Source: an uncultured Eubacterium sp. (GTDB lineage Bacteria; Bacillota; Clostridia; Peptostreptococcales; Anaerovoracaceae). Taken from it: DNA of 52,346 nt. The notes beneath the pieces were generated by a model that was not told the DNA's origin, ran no database searches, and saw only the letters and a list, made by a program, of their open reading frames with translations. Shown here in pieces: positions 1 to 9,110 of the stretch. A program made the position numbers and the translations under genes. The stretch spans positions 1 to 52,346 of the forward strand of contig CALCFD010000021.1 in NCBI GenBank assembly GCA_937900695.1. Reading direction: 5' to 3'. Every line of letters starts with the position of its first letter. The stretch's first letter is position 1.

Positions 1-52
1 CCGACCTCCTAATCGTTAGATTTTTTTGGTCTAACTTTTAGGGGTCGGTACA
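1..52 (-). mobile_element. Edge of an IS3/IS150-like insertion sequence (left terminal repeat)
   Basis: Read on the minus strand, positions 52 to 29 give TGTACCGACCCC followed by TAAAAGTTAGAC, the style of terminal inverted repeat found on IS3-family (IS150 group) elements. It is followed by a short AT leader and GATTAGGAGGTCGG, which contains a Shine-Dalgarno such as would precede a transposase frame lying off the window. Arms 1-20 and 31-49 can also fold into an imperfect hairpin. A 24-base block near the right end of the window matches at 19 of 24 positions. No transposase coding sequence is visible, so the family assignment rests on the ends only. Confidence 0.6.
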
Positions 53-87
53 TATGCAGGTACTTCTATTTTTTTAGAATTAAGTAT

Positions 88-1434
88 TTATTTCCCAAAA
101 CGATTATTACAATACAATTTAATACTTTCAACAATACCTATAACACACAATATTAAAGAAGGTATAGCAATGCTATTCATTGAGCTTCTCATACCCAATA
201 AGACACTGCCTGCTGATATCACAAAATATATTAAGATTGATATGATTATTTCGATTTTCCATTGTTTATATAACATATTTACTTCATCTGTGTTATAAGC
301 TTTTTCATCATCTATTTTAACAATATCATTATTTTTTTCTTTTACTTTCCATACTGATTTACTATGTAATTTGTCTACCTCATATATCAATTCAAAAGTT
401 TTGCCTTCTTTTAATCTAACCAAAATACATTTCTTTTTACTTAGCAGTTTAGATACTTTAAACCCTAACATATTTATAATATGTTTACTGAACAAAACAA
501 AATCAAGAATAAAATATACTAAAACAATAAAATAATTTCTAATTATCATACCTACACGTATATTCTTAGAAAAAGAGCTATCAACACTATCTAAATTTAA
601 TTGCTTCACATCATTTCCTATATTAAAATATTCATTGCTATTCGCTCCAATTTGAGTTTCTCTTATAATTGTATCTTCATCACATATTCTTACTCTAATG
701 TCGTAATTGCTTTTATTTCTTAAACAAATATTGGTTGGAGTTTCTCCTAAATAATAGCTTTCTTTAATATAATAATCTGCTTGTATTTGAATTTCTTTAA
801 AAAATATATAATTTCTATAAATTGCTACTAAGAATCTTACTAATACTATCGCTGCTGGTATAATAGCAGCAATGAAATATTGTATTAGCCAATGATTTTC
901 ATACTTTATTGATAATACAATCAAAATAGAAAATATCACTTCCCAAAGCATAACAATAATGAAACTTTCGAAGCACCAATACCTAAATTCTCGCTTTAAA
1001 TCTTTGTTGCTAACAGTTTTCTCGTATTCTAAAGTTGCATTGCAATTATTATCACCTGCAAAATCAACTATATCTATGGGAAGATTTACTTTTTTATAAC
1101 TATCCATTTTCAACGAACAATTTCCTCTATTGTCATGTACCGTCAATTTTGCTTTATATATTTGCTGAAATTGTGATAAAAAAGAAATAGCATCAGTAGT
1201 CATATTAAAACTATTAAATGTTACCAAATCCAATACAGAAAGAAATAACCAACAAATAAATCTTTGTATTTTTGCAGTAGTTCCCTTTACAATTCTTACA
1301 ATATCAATATTATATACTCTATTAACTTCTATTATAGCTATATTATCCTTTAGACTTGCATCTATTAGCTTTGTTTTATTATCTGTTTCAACACATATGT
1401 ATTGCACATCTTCTCTTTTAATTTTTAATTCCAT
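88..1434 (-). CDS. Multi-pass membrane protein, possible immunity partner of the upstream RHS tip
   Basis: I do not recognise a family for this 448-residue protein. Hydrophobic segments suggest about six membrane passes, near residues 58-76, 153-175, 183-206, 298-318, 396-416 and 421-441, with charged Lys-rich stretches between them. Its ATG follows the TAA stop of the RHS gene with no spacer, and its ribosome binding site (GGAG, 7-8 bases upstream) lies inside the end of the RHS frame, so the two are translationally coupled. In RHS/polymorphic-toxin loci the gene directly after the variable tip usually encodes the cognate immunity protein, and membrane immunity proteins usually pair with membrane-acting tips. 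That role is inference from position. It could equally be an unrelated membrane protein. Confidence 0.6.
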   Translation of the reverse strand: MELKIKREDVQYICVETDNKTKLIDASLKDNIAIIEVNRVYNIDIVRIVKGTTAKIQRFICWLFLSVLDLVTFNSFNMTTDAISFLSQFQQIYKAKLTVHDNRGNCSLKMDSYKKVNLPIDIVDFAGDNNCNATLEYEKTVSNKDLKREFRYWCFESFIIVMLWEVIFSILIVLSIKYENHWLIQYFIAAIIPAAIVLVRFLVAIYRNYIFFKEIQIQADYYIKESYYLGETPTNICLRNKSNYDIRVRICDEDTIIRETQIGANSNEYFNIGNDVKQLNLDSVDSSFSKNIRVGMIIRNYFIVLVYFILDFVLFSKHIINMLGFKVSKLLSKKKCILVRLKEGKTFELIYEVDKLHSKSVWKVKEKNNDIVKIDDEKAYNTDEVNMLYKQWKIEIIISILIYFVISAGSVLLGMRSSMNSIAIPSLILCVIGIVESIKLYCNNRFGK

Positions 1435-3042
1435 TTATATTCTCCATAATCTGTTATTCATTCTACCATCTGTATATACATCACAGCCACCTGCTATAAA
1501 TCCTCCTACCGATGTATATACATCAACATTTTGAATAAAATGATTAATAACCCTTCCTATAGTTTGTTCCTTAATTGCTCCATATATTTTATCTCTTATA
1601 TATTTTACAGTTAAGTTCTTCTTTATTATTTTTCCTATCACTGGAATTTTCTTTATATAATCTGTAATTTTAATACTAATTTTCGTGATTTTGTATTTCA
1701 CTTTTCTAACAAATTTAACAGCTTTACCAATAATTTTTCTTTTTACAGCCTTTCTTGATATTTTCTTACTAGATTCTTTTATAACCATTTTAAATGGTTG
1801 ATAAGCTGCTCCCAACCCCAAAAATGTTGCAACAGCATTAATTGGTTTTGCAATCATCCACCTTCTTACATAAAAATGTCCGCTCGGATCCACATAATTA
1901 ATAGGATTCCCACCACAGTATCCATAAAAGTTCAACGTAGCAGGATTTGTATATTCCCCTCTATAAGTGTCCTGACTCATAAAGTTGCCATCTTCCGGAC
2001 TGTAGTATCTCGCATTTAGATAGTATACGCCTGTTGTGTCATCATATATACCACCTGTATAACATATTTCATTTTGGAAATTGCCTTTAGCTGTAGTGTT
2101 TCCAAAGTCATCATAATAGTATATTGCTTGTGCTGTGCCTTGACTATCTATTATGCTACTTGTGCTTCCTCTCACATCTTTGTTGTATGTAAAATATTCT
2201 CTACCACCAGAAACAGTCTTTCTCATTGTCGAGATAACATTTGCTCCATCTCCATAGATATTATAGCTAGTTAGTTTGTCTTTTTTGTCTGAAGTTGCAA
2301 GTACGCTGTCATTTTGATAGAAGTAATTTATTTCTTCGCCTGCTTCTATCTTTTTGATTCTTTTGCCATCTCCGTTATACAGATTTTCTTGGCTTACAGC
2401 TTTCTTTTCTGATGTTCCACTTACTTTGCTAATCCTATTATCTGCATCATAAGTATATGTTAAGTCCGTTCCTTTTACATCATCTACCGCTTTTATTTGA
2501 TTACAATTGTTATCATAAGCAAACTGCCTATTTGATACAGTTTCCTCATCATTAGCTGTTTTGCTTGAAACTATTTGATTTAACTTGTTGTAAATATTTG
2601 TAGTAACTTCATCATTGATACTTTCTTTTACTTTATTTCCGACCTTACCATATTCATATTCACTTTCTTTTACATCATCTGTTTTGTTATTAGTTACTAC
2701 AGATTTTATCAATCTACCATTGACATCATAATCATAATTTCTAACTTCATCTACAGTTTCAGTACCTTCTATTTTGTAGTTGTTTTTTATCTTTTCACTT
2801 ACTATATGGTTGTTCTTATCATATGTATACTCATAGACTTCCTTTTCTTCATTTCCATCGCTATATACCATCTTGATAGGTCTTTCAAAAGTATCATAGG
2901 TATATTCTCTCTTAATATATTCACTAGTAAAGTTTTTATAATCTTTTATCACTTCAACTTTGCCATTGTTATCGTAACTATATTCTCTTACTTTTTTCTT
3001 ACCATCTGCTGTATCAGCACTTATGCTTTCTAACCAATTCAA
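1435..3042 (-). CDS. 5'-truncated RHS-repeat protein with variable C-terminal tip (orphan RHS-CT)
   Basis: Residues 1-330 are YD/RHS repeats (many YxYDxxGR-type units such as YDYDVNGRLI). Residues about 335-390 are the conserved RHS core: YLNARYYSPEDGNFMSQD, then NPINYVDPSGH. After the core comes a roughly 145-residue Lys/Ile-rich tip unlike the repeats, ending in a Gly-rich stretch. Full RHS proteins are normally well over 1,000 residues and have a signal peptide or delivery domain. This frame instead opens at TTG directly after a TAG stop, without a Shine-Dalgarno, so it looks like a displaced 3' fragment of an RHS gene. Such orphan tips are known as recombination donors that swap the toxin end of a complete RHS gene. 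The tip's activity is not recognisable. It is coupled to the membrane protein gene downstream. Confidence 0.75.
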   Translation of the reverse strand: MNWLESISADTADGKKKVREYSYDNNGKVEVIKDYKNFTSEYIKREYTYDTFERPIKMVYSDGNEEKEVYEYTYDKNNHIVSEKIKNNYKIEGTETVDEVRNYDYDVNGRLIKSVVTNNKTDDVKESEYEYGKVGNKVKESINDEVTTNIYNKLNQIVSSKTANDEETVSNRQFAYDNNCNQIKAVDDVKGTDLTYTYDADNRISKVSGTSEKKAVSQENLYNGDGKRIKKIEAGEEINYFYQNDSVLATSDKKDKLTSYNIYGDGANVISTMRKTVSGGREYFTYNKDVRGSTSSIIDSQGTAQAIYYYDDFGNTTAKGNFQNEICYTGGIYDDTTGVYYLNARYYSPEDGNFMSQDTYRGEYTNPATLNFYGYCGGNPINYVDPSGHFYVRRWMIAKPINAVATFLGLGAAYQPFKMVIKESSKKISRKAVKRKIIGKAVKFVRKVKYKITKISIKITDYIKKIPVIGKIIKKNLTVKYIRDKIYGAIKEQTIGRVINHFIQNVDVYTSVGGFIAGGCDVYTDGRMNNRLWRI

Positions 3043-3123
3043 CTAAATTTTCAGTTAATTTATTTAATCATAACTAATACTAAATATCAACTTAAAAATT
3101 CTAAGGAATTCTAAAGATTTATA

Positions 3124-3175
3124 CTAAAAAAAATAAGGTCACATAATAGCTATAAACCTTAATGTGACCTTATTT
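3124..3175 (-). terminator. Intrinsic terminator after the 90-residue gene
   Basis: Perfect 14-base arms at 3131-3144 and 3162-3175 (AAATAAGGTCACAT and its complement). On the minus strand they are followed by a run of T, so they end transcription coming from the small gene at 3211-3483 before it reaches the RHS region. Confidence 0.8.
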
Positions 3176-3210
3176 ACTATACTGTATTGCTTAGATGCAA
3201 CCTTATGAAT

Positions 3211-3483
3211 TTATTCCAGTCCATTTCTATAAACATCATTAAGCACACTTTGGGCATGCTCCATTTTTTTCTTTTCAACAATCCTATCTCTATCGCTTAA
3301 AATAGCAAACATCTCGTCTACTAACTCTTCAATTGACGGTGAATTATTCCTGTATAAATAAGCCAACATCCTAGTTGCTGTATATTCTGTGTTAAGATTA
3401 TGATATGCTATTTCCCTGCAAAATTCAGTAGGATAGCCTAATTGCGATAAGCAATTATATAGTTTTTCTACCTTTTCATTCAT
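3211..3483 (-). CDS. Conserved small hypothetical protein (90 aa)
   Basis: The frame is open further upstream, but the ATG at 3483 is preferred: GAGGA lies 8 bases before it and the upstream extension (MLLVLSSNLFF...) overlaps the pyr terminator. The product begins MNEKVEKLYNCLSQLGYP and is soluble, mostly helical and rich in charged residues, with conserved-looking Cys, Tyr and Arg (FCREIAYHNLNTEYTATRML). I do not recognise a domain. It sits 21 bases past the U-run of the pyr operon terminator with no clear promoter of its own, so it is probably expressed by read-through of the pyr transcript. Its own terminator follows. Confidence 0.6.
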   Translation of the reverse strand: MNEKVEKLYNCLSQLGYPTEFCREIAYHNLNTEYTATRMLAYLYRNNSPSIEELVDEMFAILSDRDRIVEKKKMEHAQSVLNDVYRNGLE

Positions 3484-3503
3484 TTCTAAAATCCTCGTAT
3501 TAT

Positions 3504-3541
3504 AAAAAAAGAGATTGCTACTTAATACCAATAACAATCTC
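3504..3541 (-). terminator. Intrinsic terminator at the end of the pyr operon
   Basis: Arms GAGATTG (3511-3517) and CAATCTC (3535-3541) flank a loop. On the minus strand the hairpin is followed by seven T (3504-3510). It lies 15 bases after the pyrF stop codon. Confidence 0.8.
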
Positions 3542-3555
3542 TATTATACAAAACT

Positions 3556-4251
3556 TTATTTCATCATTTCCTCAATAAGTGAGTAAGTCTTCTGAGGTTC
3601 TTTGCTCTTAGTGATAGATCGTCCAACTACGATGTAATCGCAACCCTGCTCCTTAGCGTAAGCTGGAGTAGCCACTCTCTTCTGATCATCTACACTATCA
3701 TCTGCTAAACGAATTCCTGGAGTAACTGTTAGGAAACTGTCTCCGCAAACTTCATGAATTTTTTTAGCTTCATGAACTGAGCAAACGACACCATCCATTC
3801 CGCTATCTTTTGCAAGCTTAGCAAAACGAAGAACGCAGTCTTCTACTTCACCAGCAATGCCCTGTTCGTCGTTCATCATTTCTTTAGAAGTTGAAGTTAG
3901 CTGAGTTACAGCGATGCACAAAGGTCTTTTGCCATCAACAGCGCCTTCTTCTAAACCTTCAATAGCAGCCTTCATCATAGCGCTTCCACCTGCACAATGA
4001 ACATTTACAATATCAACGCCAAGACTTGCAAGACTTCTCATGCCGCCTTTAACAGTATTAGGAATATCGTGAAGCTTTAAATCTAGGAAAATATTATGGC
4101 CCATAGCCTTAATTTCCTTGATGATATCAAGACCGCAAGCATAAAAAAGCTCCATTCCAACTTTTGCATATATAGGCTCTTTAAAACCCTTTAGAAAATT
4201 AATAGCTTCATCTCTTGAAGGGAAGTCAAGAGCAACAATTGTTCTATTCAT
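3556..4251 (-). CDS. pyrF: Orotidine 5'-phosphate decarboxylase
   Basis: Decarboxylates OMP to UMP, the last step of pyrimidine nucleotide synthesis; a cytosolic TIM-barrel dimer. The family signature is present as FLDLKLHDIPNT at residues 55-66, with the catalytic Asp57-Lys59-Asp62 set. A C-terminal phosphate-binding segment (YIVVGRSITKS) is also intact. At 231 residues the length is typical of the group 1 bacterial enzyme. The start ATG shares its A with the TAA stop of pyrD (TAATG), so the genes are translationally coupled. It is the last biosynthetic gene of the operon and is followed by a terminator. Confidence 0.97.
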   Translation of the reverse strand: MNRTIVALDFPSRDEAINFLKGFKEPIYAKVGMELFYACGLDIIKEIKAMGHNIFLDLKLHDIPNTVKGGMRSLASLGVDIVNVHCAGGSAMMKAAIEGLEEGAVDGKRPLCIAVTQLTSTSKEMMNDEQGIAGEVEDCVLRFAKLAKDSGMDGVVCSVHEAKKIHEVCGDSFLTVTPGIRLADDSVDDQKRVATPAYAKEQGCDYIVVGRSITKSKEPQKTYSLIEEMMK

Positions 4252-5159
4252 TATTTAAAACTCCTTCCCACTGCTTCTGAAACTGAGTTAAATCCATATT
4301 TTTCAAGCACTTTAGGTAGTTCTTCTACAATATTTAAACAGCAGTATGGGTCTACAAAGTTTTGTGCTCCAACTTCAACTGCACTTGCGCCTGCATATAA
4401 AAATTCTAAAACATCTTCTGCGCAAGTGATACCGCCAACGCCGATAACAGGAATTGACACAGCCTGAGCAACTTGATATACCATTCTCACTGCAACTGGC
4501 TTAACAGCAGGACCACTAAGGCCACCAGTAACATTGGCAATAATAGGCTTGCCTGTCTTAAGATCAATGCGCATACCTAAAAGTGTATTAATTAGCACGA
4601 TACCATCTGCTCCAGCTTCTTCTACTGCCTTAGCAATTTCAACAATATCTGTAACATTTGGACTTAGCTTAACATACACAGGTTTAGTAGCAGCTTCCTT
4701 AGCCATACGTGTAACTTTTGCAGCAAGCTCTGGCTTAGTTCCAAGGCCGATACCGCCATGCTTAACGTTTGGACAGCTGATATTTAACTCGTATGCCTTA
4801 ACTACGTCAGTTTCATTAAGCTTCTTAATAACTTCAACGTAATCTTCTTCATATGCACCTGCAACATTTGCGATAATTTCTGTATCAAATCCAGCAAGCC
4901 ATGGAAGTTCTTTTTCAATAATAGCATCAACCCCCGGATTTTGAAGGCCGATAGCATTTAACATGCCTGAAGGTGTTTCGGCAACTCTTGGAGTAGGATT
5001 ACCAAAACGAGCCTCTGGAGTTGCACTTTTGATAGCGATGCCCCCAAGCTTACTTAAATCGTAAAGCTCAGCAAATTCTCTACCAAATCCAAAACATCCA
5101 CTAGCGGGAATAATCGGGTTTTTAAGATTTAAACCCGGAAGCTTAACCTTTAAATCCAT
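4251..5159 (-). CDS. pyrD: Dihydroorotate dehydrogenase, class 1B catalytic subunit
   Basis: Oxidises dihydroorotate to orotate using FMN; in class 1B the electrons pass to NAD+ through the PyrK subunit. The 302-residue length, the N-terminal NPIIPASGCFGFG, the FMN-binding VYVKLSPNVTDI with its catalytic Lys, the NISCPNVKHGG catalytic loop carrying the active-site Cys, and the C-terminal GVGGI phosphate-binding segment all fit PyrDB. Placement directly after pyrK (one-base overlap at 5159) supports class 1B rather than the fumarate-using class 1A. It overlaps pyrF by one base at its 3' end. Confidence 0.96.
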   Translation of the reverse strand: MDLKVKLPGLNLKNPIIPASGCFGFGREFAELYDLSKLGGIAIKSATPEARFGNPTPRVAETPSGMLNAIGLQNPGVDAIIEKELPWLAGFDTEIIANVAGAYEEDYVEVIKKLNETDVVKAYELNISCPNVKHGGIGLGTKPELAAKVTRMAKEAATKPVYVKLSPNVTDIVEIAKAVEEAGADGIVLINTLLGMRIDLKTGKPIIANVTGGLSGPAVKPVAVRMVYQVAQAVSIPVIGVGGITCAEDVLEFLYAGASAVEVGAQNFVDPYCCLNIVEELPKVLEKYGFNSVSEAVGRSFK

Positions 5160-5905
5160 TAATATTCCACCTTTCCAATTGGGAAGACAGGACCTTCCTT
5201 ACAAATTCTGTGATACATATTTTCTTCTTTTTTATCCTTAGCAACGCAAGCCATACAAGCACCCATTCCGCAGGCCATACGGCTTTCAAAACTCATGTAT
5301 CCTCTTTCATAATTTTCTTCTACAGCTTTTAGCATAGGAATAGGACCGCAACTACATACAAACTTAGTTGTTATACCAGCTTCTTTTATAGCATCCATTA
5401 CAGTTCCCTTAGTTCCATAGCTTCCATCCATAGTAGCGATGTAAACGTTGCAGCCTAGCTTCTTAAAATCCTCTTCATAAAAAACAGAGTCCTTATCGTT
5501 AAAACCTAAAACTACATTTACTTCTGTTCTAATATGTCTATATTTTCTTGCAAGTTCAAGCATTGGAGGCACACCAGCGCCACCGCCAATAAGAAGAATA
5601 TCGTCAATATCATCATGGATAGGATATGAATTTCCAAGAGGTCCAAACATATCTATCATATTGCCAGGAGCAATAGTACTCAATTTCTGAGTACCATCTC
5701 CTACAACTTTATAAACGATTACAAAATGACTTCTATCCTTAACAAGTGAAATTGAAATCGGTCTTCTTAACATAAAACCATCAATCTTAATATTTACAAA
5801 CTGACCTGGCTTCATCTGCCTTGCATTTTCATATTCTAAGGTCATCTTATATGTGTCCTTAGCAATTTCAATATTTTCAGTTACTAAGACTTTTTTTACT
5901 TCCAT
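5159..5905 (-). CDS. pyrK: Dihydroorotate dehydrogenase electron transfer subunit
   Basis: Carries FAD and a [2Fe-2S] cluster and transfers electrons from PyrD to NAD+. The FAD-binding motif RRPISIS is near residue 48 and the NAD-binding glycine stretch LLIGGGAGVPP near residue 105. The C-terminal cluster ligands are seen as CGMGACMACV with a fourth Cys in HRICKEGPVF. The 248-residue length is normal. The gene lies two bases after carB and overlaps pyrD by one base, as expected for subunits made in fixed ratio. Confidence 0.96.
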   Translation of the reverse strand: MEVKKVLVTENIEIAKDTYKMTLEYENARQMKPGQFVNIKIDGFMLRRPISISLVKDRSHFVIVYKVVGDGTQKLSTIAPGNMIDMFGPLGNSYPIHDDIDDILLIGGGAGVPPMLELARKYRHIRTEVNVVLGFNDKDSVFYEEDFKKLGCNVYIATMDGSYGTKGTVMDAIKEAGITTKFVCSCGPIPMLKAVEENYERGYMSFESRMACGMGACMACVAKDKKEENMYHRICKEGPVFPIGKVEY

Positions 5906-5907
5906 GA

Positions 5908-8900
5908 TTATTTCTCCAGTTCATTCATTGAAATAGTTGTAAAGCTCTGAGCTTCAACTACTCTTAAAATCGCCTGTGCTGTATCTAGTGAAGTAAAGCA
6001 GCTTATGTTATTTTCTGCAGATACACGACGAATTAAGAATCCATCAATACTTACATCCTTATCTTCACTCATTGTATTTATAACATAATTTACACGGCCT
6101 CTTCTGATAATATCAAGCACATTATTTTTACCTTCATCATTAACCTTAGCAGCTTCTCTTACATATAAACCTCTTTCGCTTAGGTATTTTGCAGTACCTG
6201 AAGTAGCATAGATACCATAACCAATATCAGAAAATCTCTTAGTGATTTCATATGCTGCTTCCTTATCCTTATCTGCAACAGTCACAAGTACATTTCCTCT
6301 TAAAGGAACCTTAACTCCACTTGCTAATAGAGCCTTGTATAGAGCTTTTTCAATAGTAGTATCACTACCTAAAGCTTCACCAGTTGACTTCATTTCAGGT
6401 CCTAAGATTGTATCTACACTTCTTAGTTTAGCAAATGAGAATACTGGAGCCTTAACGAAAAATCTATCTCTTTCTTCCTTAACACCTTCCTCATACCCCT
6501 GCTCTTTTAAGCTATGTCCAAGTACACACTTAGTAGCTACATAACTCATAGGTACTTCAGTAATCTTGCTTAGGAATGGCACTGTTCTTGACGATCTAGG
6601 ATTTACTTCAAGTACATAAACCTTTTCGTTTTCATCAACAATAAACTGAATATTAAATAGTCCAATAAAGTTAAATCCTTTACCGATCTTAATAGCATAG
6701 TCAACGATTGTATCCTTAACCTTCTGTGAAATAGTTGGTGCAGGATATACTGAAATTGAGTCACCAGAGTGAACCCCTGCTCTTTCAATATGTTCCATTA
6801 CGCCAGGAATAAATACATTTTCGCCATCAGCAATAGCATCAACTTCACATTCCTTACCTACAACGTACTTATCAACTAAGATAGGAGCGTCGTGGCTGAT
6901 TTCTTGTACAGCAGTAGCCATGTAAACTCTTAAATCTTCGTCGTTATGAACGATTTCCATAGCTCTTCCGCCAAGTACGTAAGAAGGTCTTACCAATACC
7001 GGATATCCGATTTTGTTTGCAATCTTAACTGCTTCTTCAACTTCAAATGCAGTTTCACCTGTTGGCTGAGGAATGTCAAGCTTGCGTAGCATAGCTTCAA
7101 ATTCTTTTCTGTCTTCTGCTCTGTCAATGTCTTCTAGAGTAGTTCCTAAAATCTTAACTCCTCTATCAACTAATTTATCTGCTAAGTTAATAGCTGTCTG
7201 TCCACCAAACTGAACGATTACACCTAGAGGCTGCTCTAAGTCGATTACATGCATAACGTCTTCGATTGTTAGTGGCTCAAAGTATAGTTTATCTGAAATT
7301 GAGTAATCTGTTGATACTGTTTCAGGGTTATTGTTAATAATAATAGCTTCATATCCGCATTCGTGAAGAGTCTTGATGCAGTGTACTGTAGCATAGTCAA
7401 ATTCTACACCCTGTCCGATACGAATAGGACCTGAACCTAATACGATAATCTTCTTATTATCGCTTCTAACTGATTCATTTTCCTTTTCATAAGTTGAATA
7501 TAGGTATGGAGTATTTGATACGTATTCACCTGCACAAGTATCTACCATCTTGTAAACAGGAGTGATACCTTCTTCTTTACGGAAGTCGTAGATTTCTCTT
7601 TCATCCATATCCCAAACTTTTGCTAAATACGAATCAGCAAAGCCTCTCTTTTTAGCTGTCAATAAAACTTCCTTGTTCATTTTATTTTCAGCAATAACCT
7701 TTTCAAAATCAACGATTGACTTAAACTTGTTAATAAAGAATCTGTCCATCTGAGTTAATTCAAAGATTTCTTCTACAGTAGCGCCTCTTCTTAGTAGAGC
7801 TGTAATTACGTAGATTCTTTCGTCATCGTTATCCTGTAATTTTGCCCAAAGCTCTTCAGTAGTTAAGCTTTCAACATCTTTCATCATCAAATGATCAGTT
7901 TTCATTTCAAGAGATCTGATACCCTTTAAGATAGCTTCATCAAATGTACGACCGATAGACATAACTTCACCAGTTGCCTTCATCTGAGTTCCAAGTCTTC
8001 TGTCAGCCTTAGGGAACTTATCAAATGGGAATCTTGGGAACTTAGCAACTACATAGTCGATACATGGTTCAGCACATGCATAACTTGTCTGAGTTACAGG
8101 GTTTATAATTTCATCAAGAGTTAGTCCAACTGCAACCTTAGCTGCTAGCTTAGCAATAGGATAACCTGTAGCCTTACTTGCTAAAGCAGAAGAACGAGAT
8201 ACTCTTGGGTTAACTTCGATAACATAGTATTTAAATGAGTTAGGATCTAATGCTAACTGAACGTTACATCCGCCACAAATCTTTAAAGCTCTGATAATCT
8301 TAAGAGCTGAAGCACGCATAATACCGCATTCTCTATCTGTCAATGTCTGTGTTGGAGCAACTACAATTGAGTCACCAGTGTGAATACCTACTGGGTCAAC
8401 GTTTTCCATGTTACAAACTACAATAGCGTTATCTGCATTGTCACGCATTACTTCGTATTCGATTTCCTTAAATCCTGCAATACTCTTTTCGATTAAGCAC
8501 TGATGTACAGGTGAAAGTTTTAGACCATTTTCTCCGATGCTTCTTAGCTCTTCTTCGCTGTGAGCAAATCCACCACCAGTACCACCTAGTGTAAATGCAG
8601 GTCTAACTACTACTGGGTAACCGATTTCATTGGCAAATTCAACTGCCTCTTCAACAGTGTGAACAATAACGCTCTCAGGTACAGGTTCGCCGATTTCATA
8701 CATAAGTTCTCTAAACTTATCTCTATCTTCAGCTTTTTCGATAGCTTCAAGTTCTGTACCTAAAACTTCTACACCGTATTCATCTAAAATGCCTGATTCT
8801 GCCAGTTCAACAACAAGGTTTAAACCAGTCTGTCCGCCTAGTGAACCTAAGATAGCATCCGGTCTTTCCTTATAAATAATTCTGCTAGCAAAATCAAGTG

Positions 8901-9108
8901 TTAACGGTTCAATATATACTCTGTCTGCAACAACTGTATCAGTCATAATAGTTGCAGGGTTTGAGTTAATTAAGATTACTTCATATCCTTCTTCTTTAAG
9001 TGACTGGCAAGCCTGAGTTCCGGCATAGTCGAATTCAGCTGCCTGCCCGATAATAATAGGACCTGATCCAATAACTAAAATCTTTTTAATATCTTCTCTT
9101 CTTGGCAT
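5908..9108 (-). CDS. carB: Carbamoyl-phosphate synthase large subunit
   Basis: Makes carbamoyl phosphate from bicarbonate, ammonia and two ATP. The two homologous ATP-grasp halves are present: the first opens with KILVIGSGPIIIGQAAEFDY, the second near residue 555 with IIVLGSGPIRIGQGVEFDY. An oligomerisation segment lies between them and a C-terminal MGS-like allosteric domain follows from about residue 930 (VLVTVADKDKEAAYEI). The 1066-residue length is standard and I see no loss of key residues in the synthetase halves. Two-base spacing separates it from both carA and pyrK. Because its CarA partner looks glutaminase-dead, this subunit may be fed by free ammonia; that is inference. Confidence 0.97.
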   Translation of the reverse strand: MPRREDIKKILVIGSGPIIIGQAAEFDYAGTQACQSLKEEGYEVILINSNPATIMTDTVVADRVYIEPLTLDFASRIIYKERPDAILGSLGGQTGLNLVVELAESGILDEYGVEVLGTELEAIEKAEDRDKFRELMYEIGEPVPESVIVHTVEEAVEFANEIGYPVVVRPAFTLGGTGGGFAHSEEELRSIGENGLKLSPVHQCLIEKSIAGFKEIEYEVMRDNADNAIVVCNMENVDPVGIHTGDSIVVAPTQTLTDRECGIMRASALKIIRALKICGGCNVQLALDPNSFKYYVIEVNPRVSRSSALASKATGYPIAKLAAKVAVGLTLDEIINPVTQTSYACAEPCIDYVVAKFPRFPFDKFPKADRRLGTQMKATGEVMSIGRTFDEAILKGIRSLEMKTDHLMMKDVESLTTEELWAKLQDNDDERIYVITALLRRGATVEEIFELTQMDRFFINKFKSIVDFEKVIAENKMNKEVLLTAKKRGFADSYLAKVWDMDEREIYDFRKEEGITPVYKMVDTCAGEYVSNTPYLYSTYEKENESVRSDNKKIIVLGSGPIRIGQGVEFDYATVHCIKTLHECGYEAIIINNNPETVSTDYSISDKLYFEPLTIEDVMHVIDLEQPLGVIVQFGGQTAINLADKLVDRGVKILGTTLEDIDRAEDRKEFEAMLRKLDIPQPTGETAFEVEEAVKIANKIGYPVLVRPSYVLGGRAMEIVHNDEDLRVYMATAVQEISHDAPILVDKYVVGKECEVDAIADGENVFIPGVMEHIERAGVHSGDSISVYPAPTISQKVKDTIVDYAIKIGKGFNFIGLFNIQFIVDENEKVYVLEVNPRSSRTVPFLSKITEVPMSYVATKCVLGHSLKEQGYEEGVKEERDRFFVKAPVFSFAKLRSVDTILGPEMKSTGEALGSDTTIEKALYKALLASGVKVPLRGNVLVTVADKDKEAAYEITKRFSDIGYGIYATSGTAKYLSERGLYVREAAKVNDEGKNNVLDIIRRGRVNYVINTMSEDKDVSIDGFLIRRVSAENNISCFTSLDTAQAILRVVEAQSFTTISMNELEK

Positions 9109-9110
9109 TA

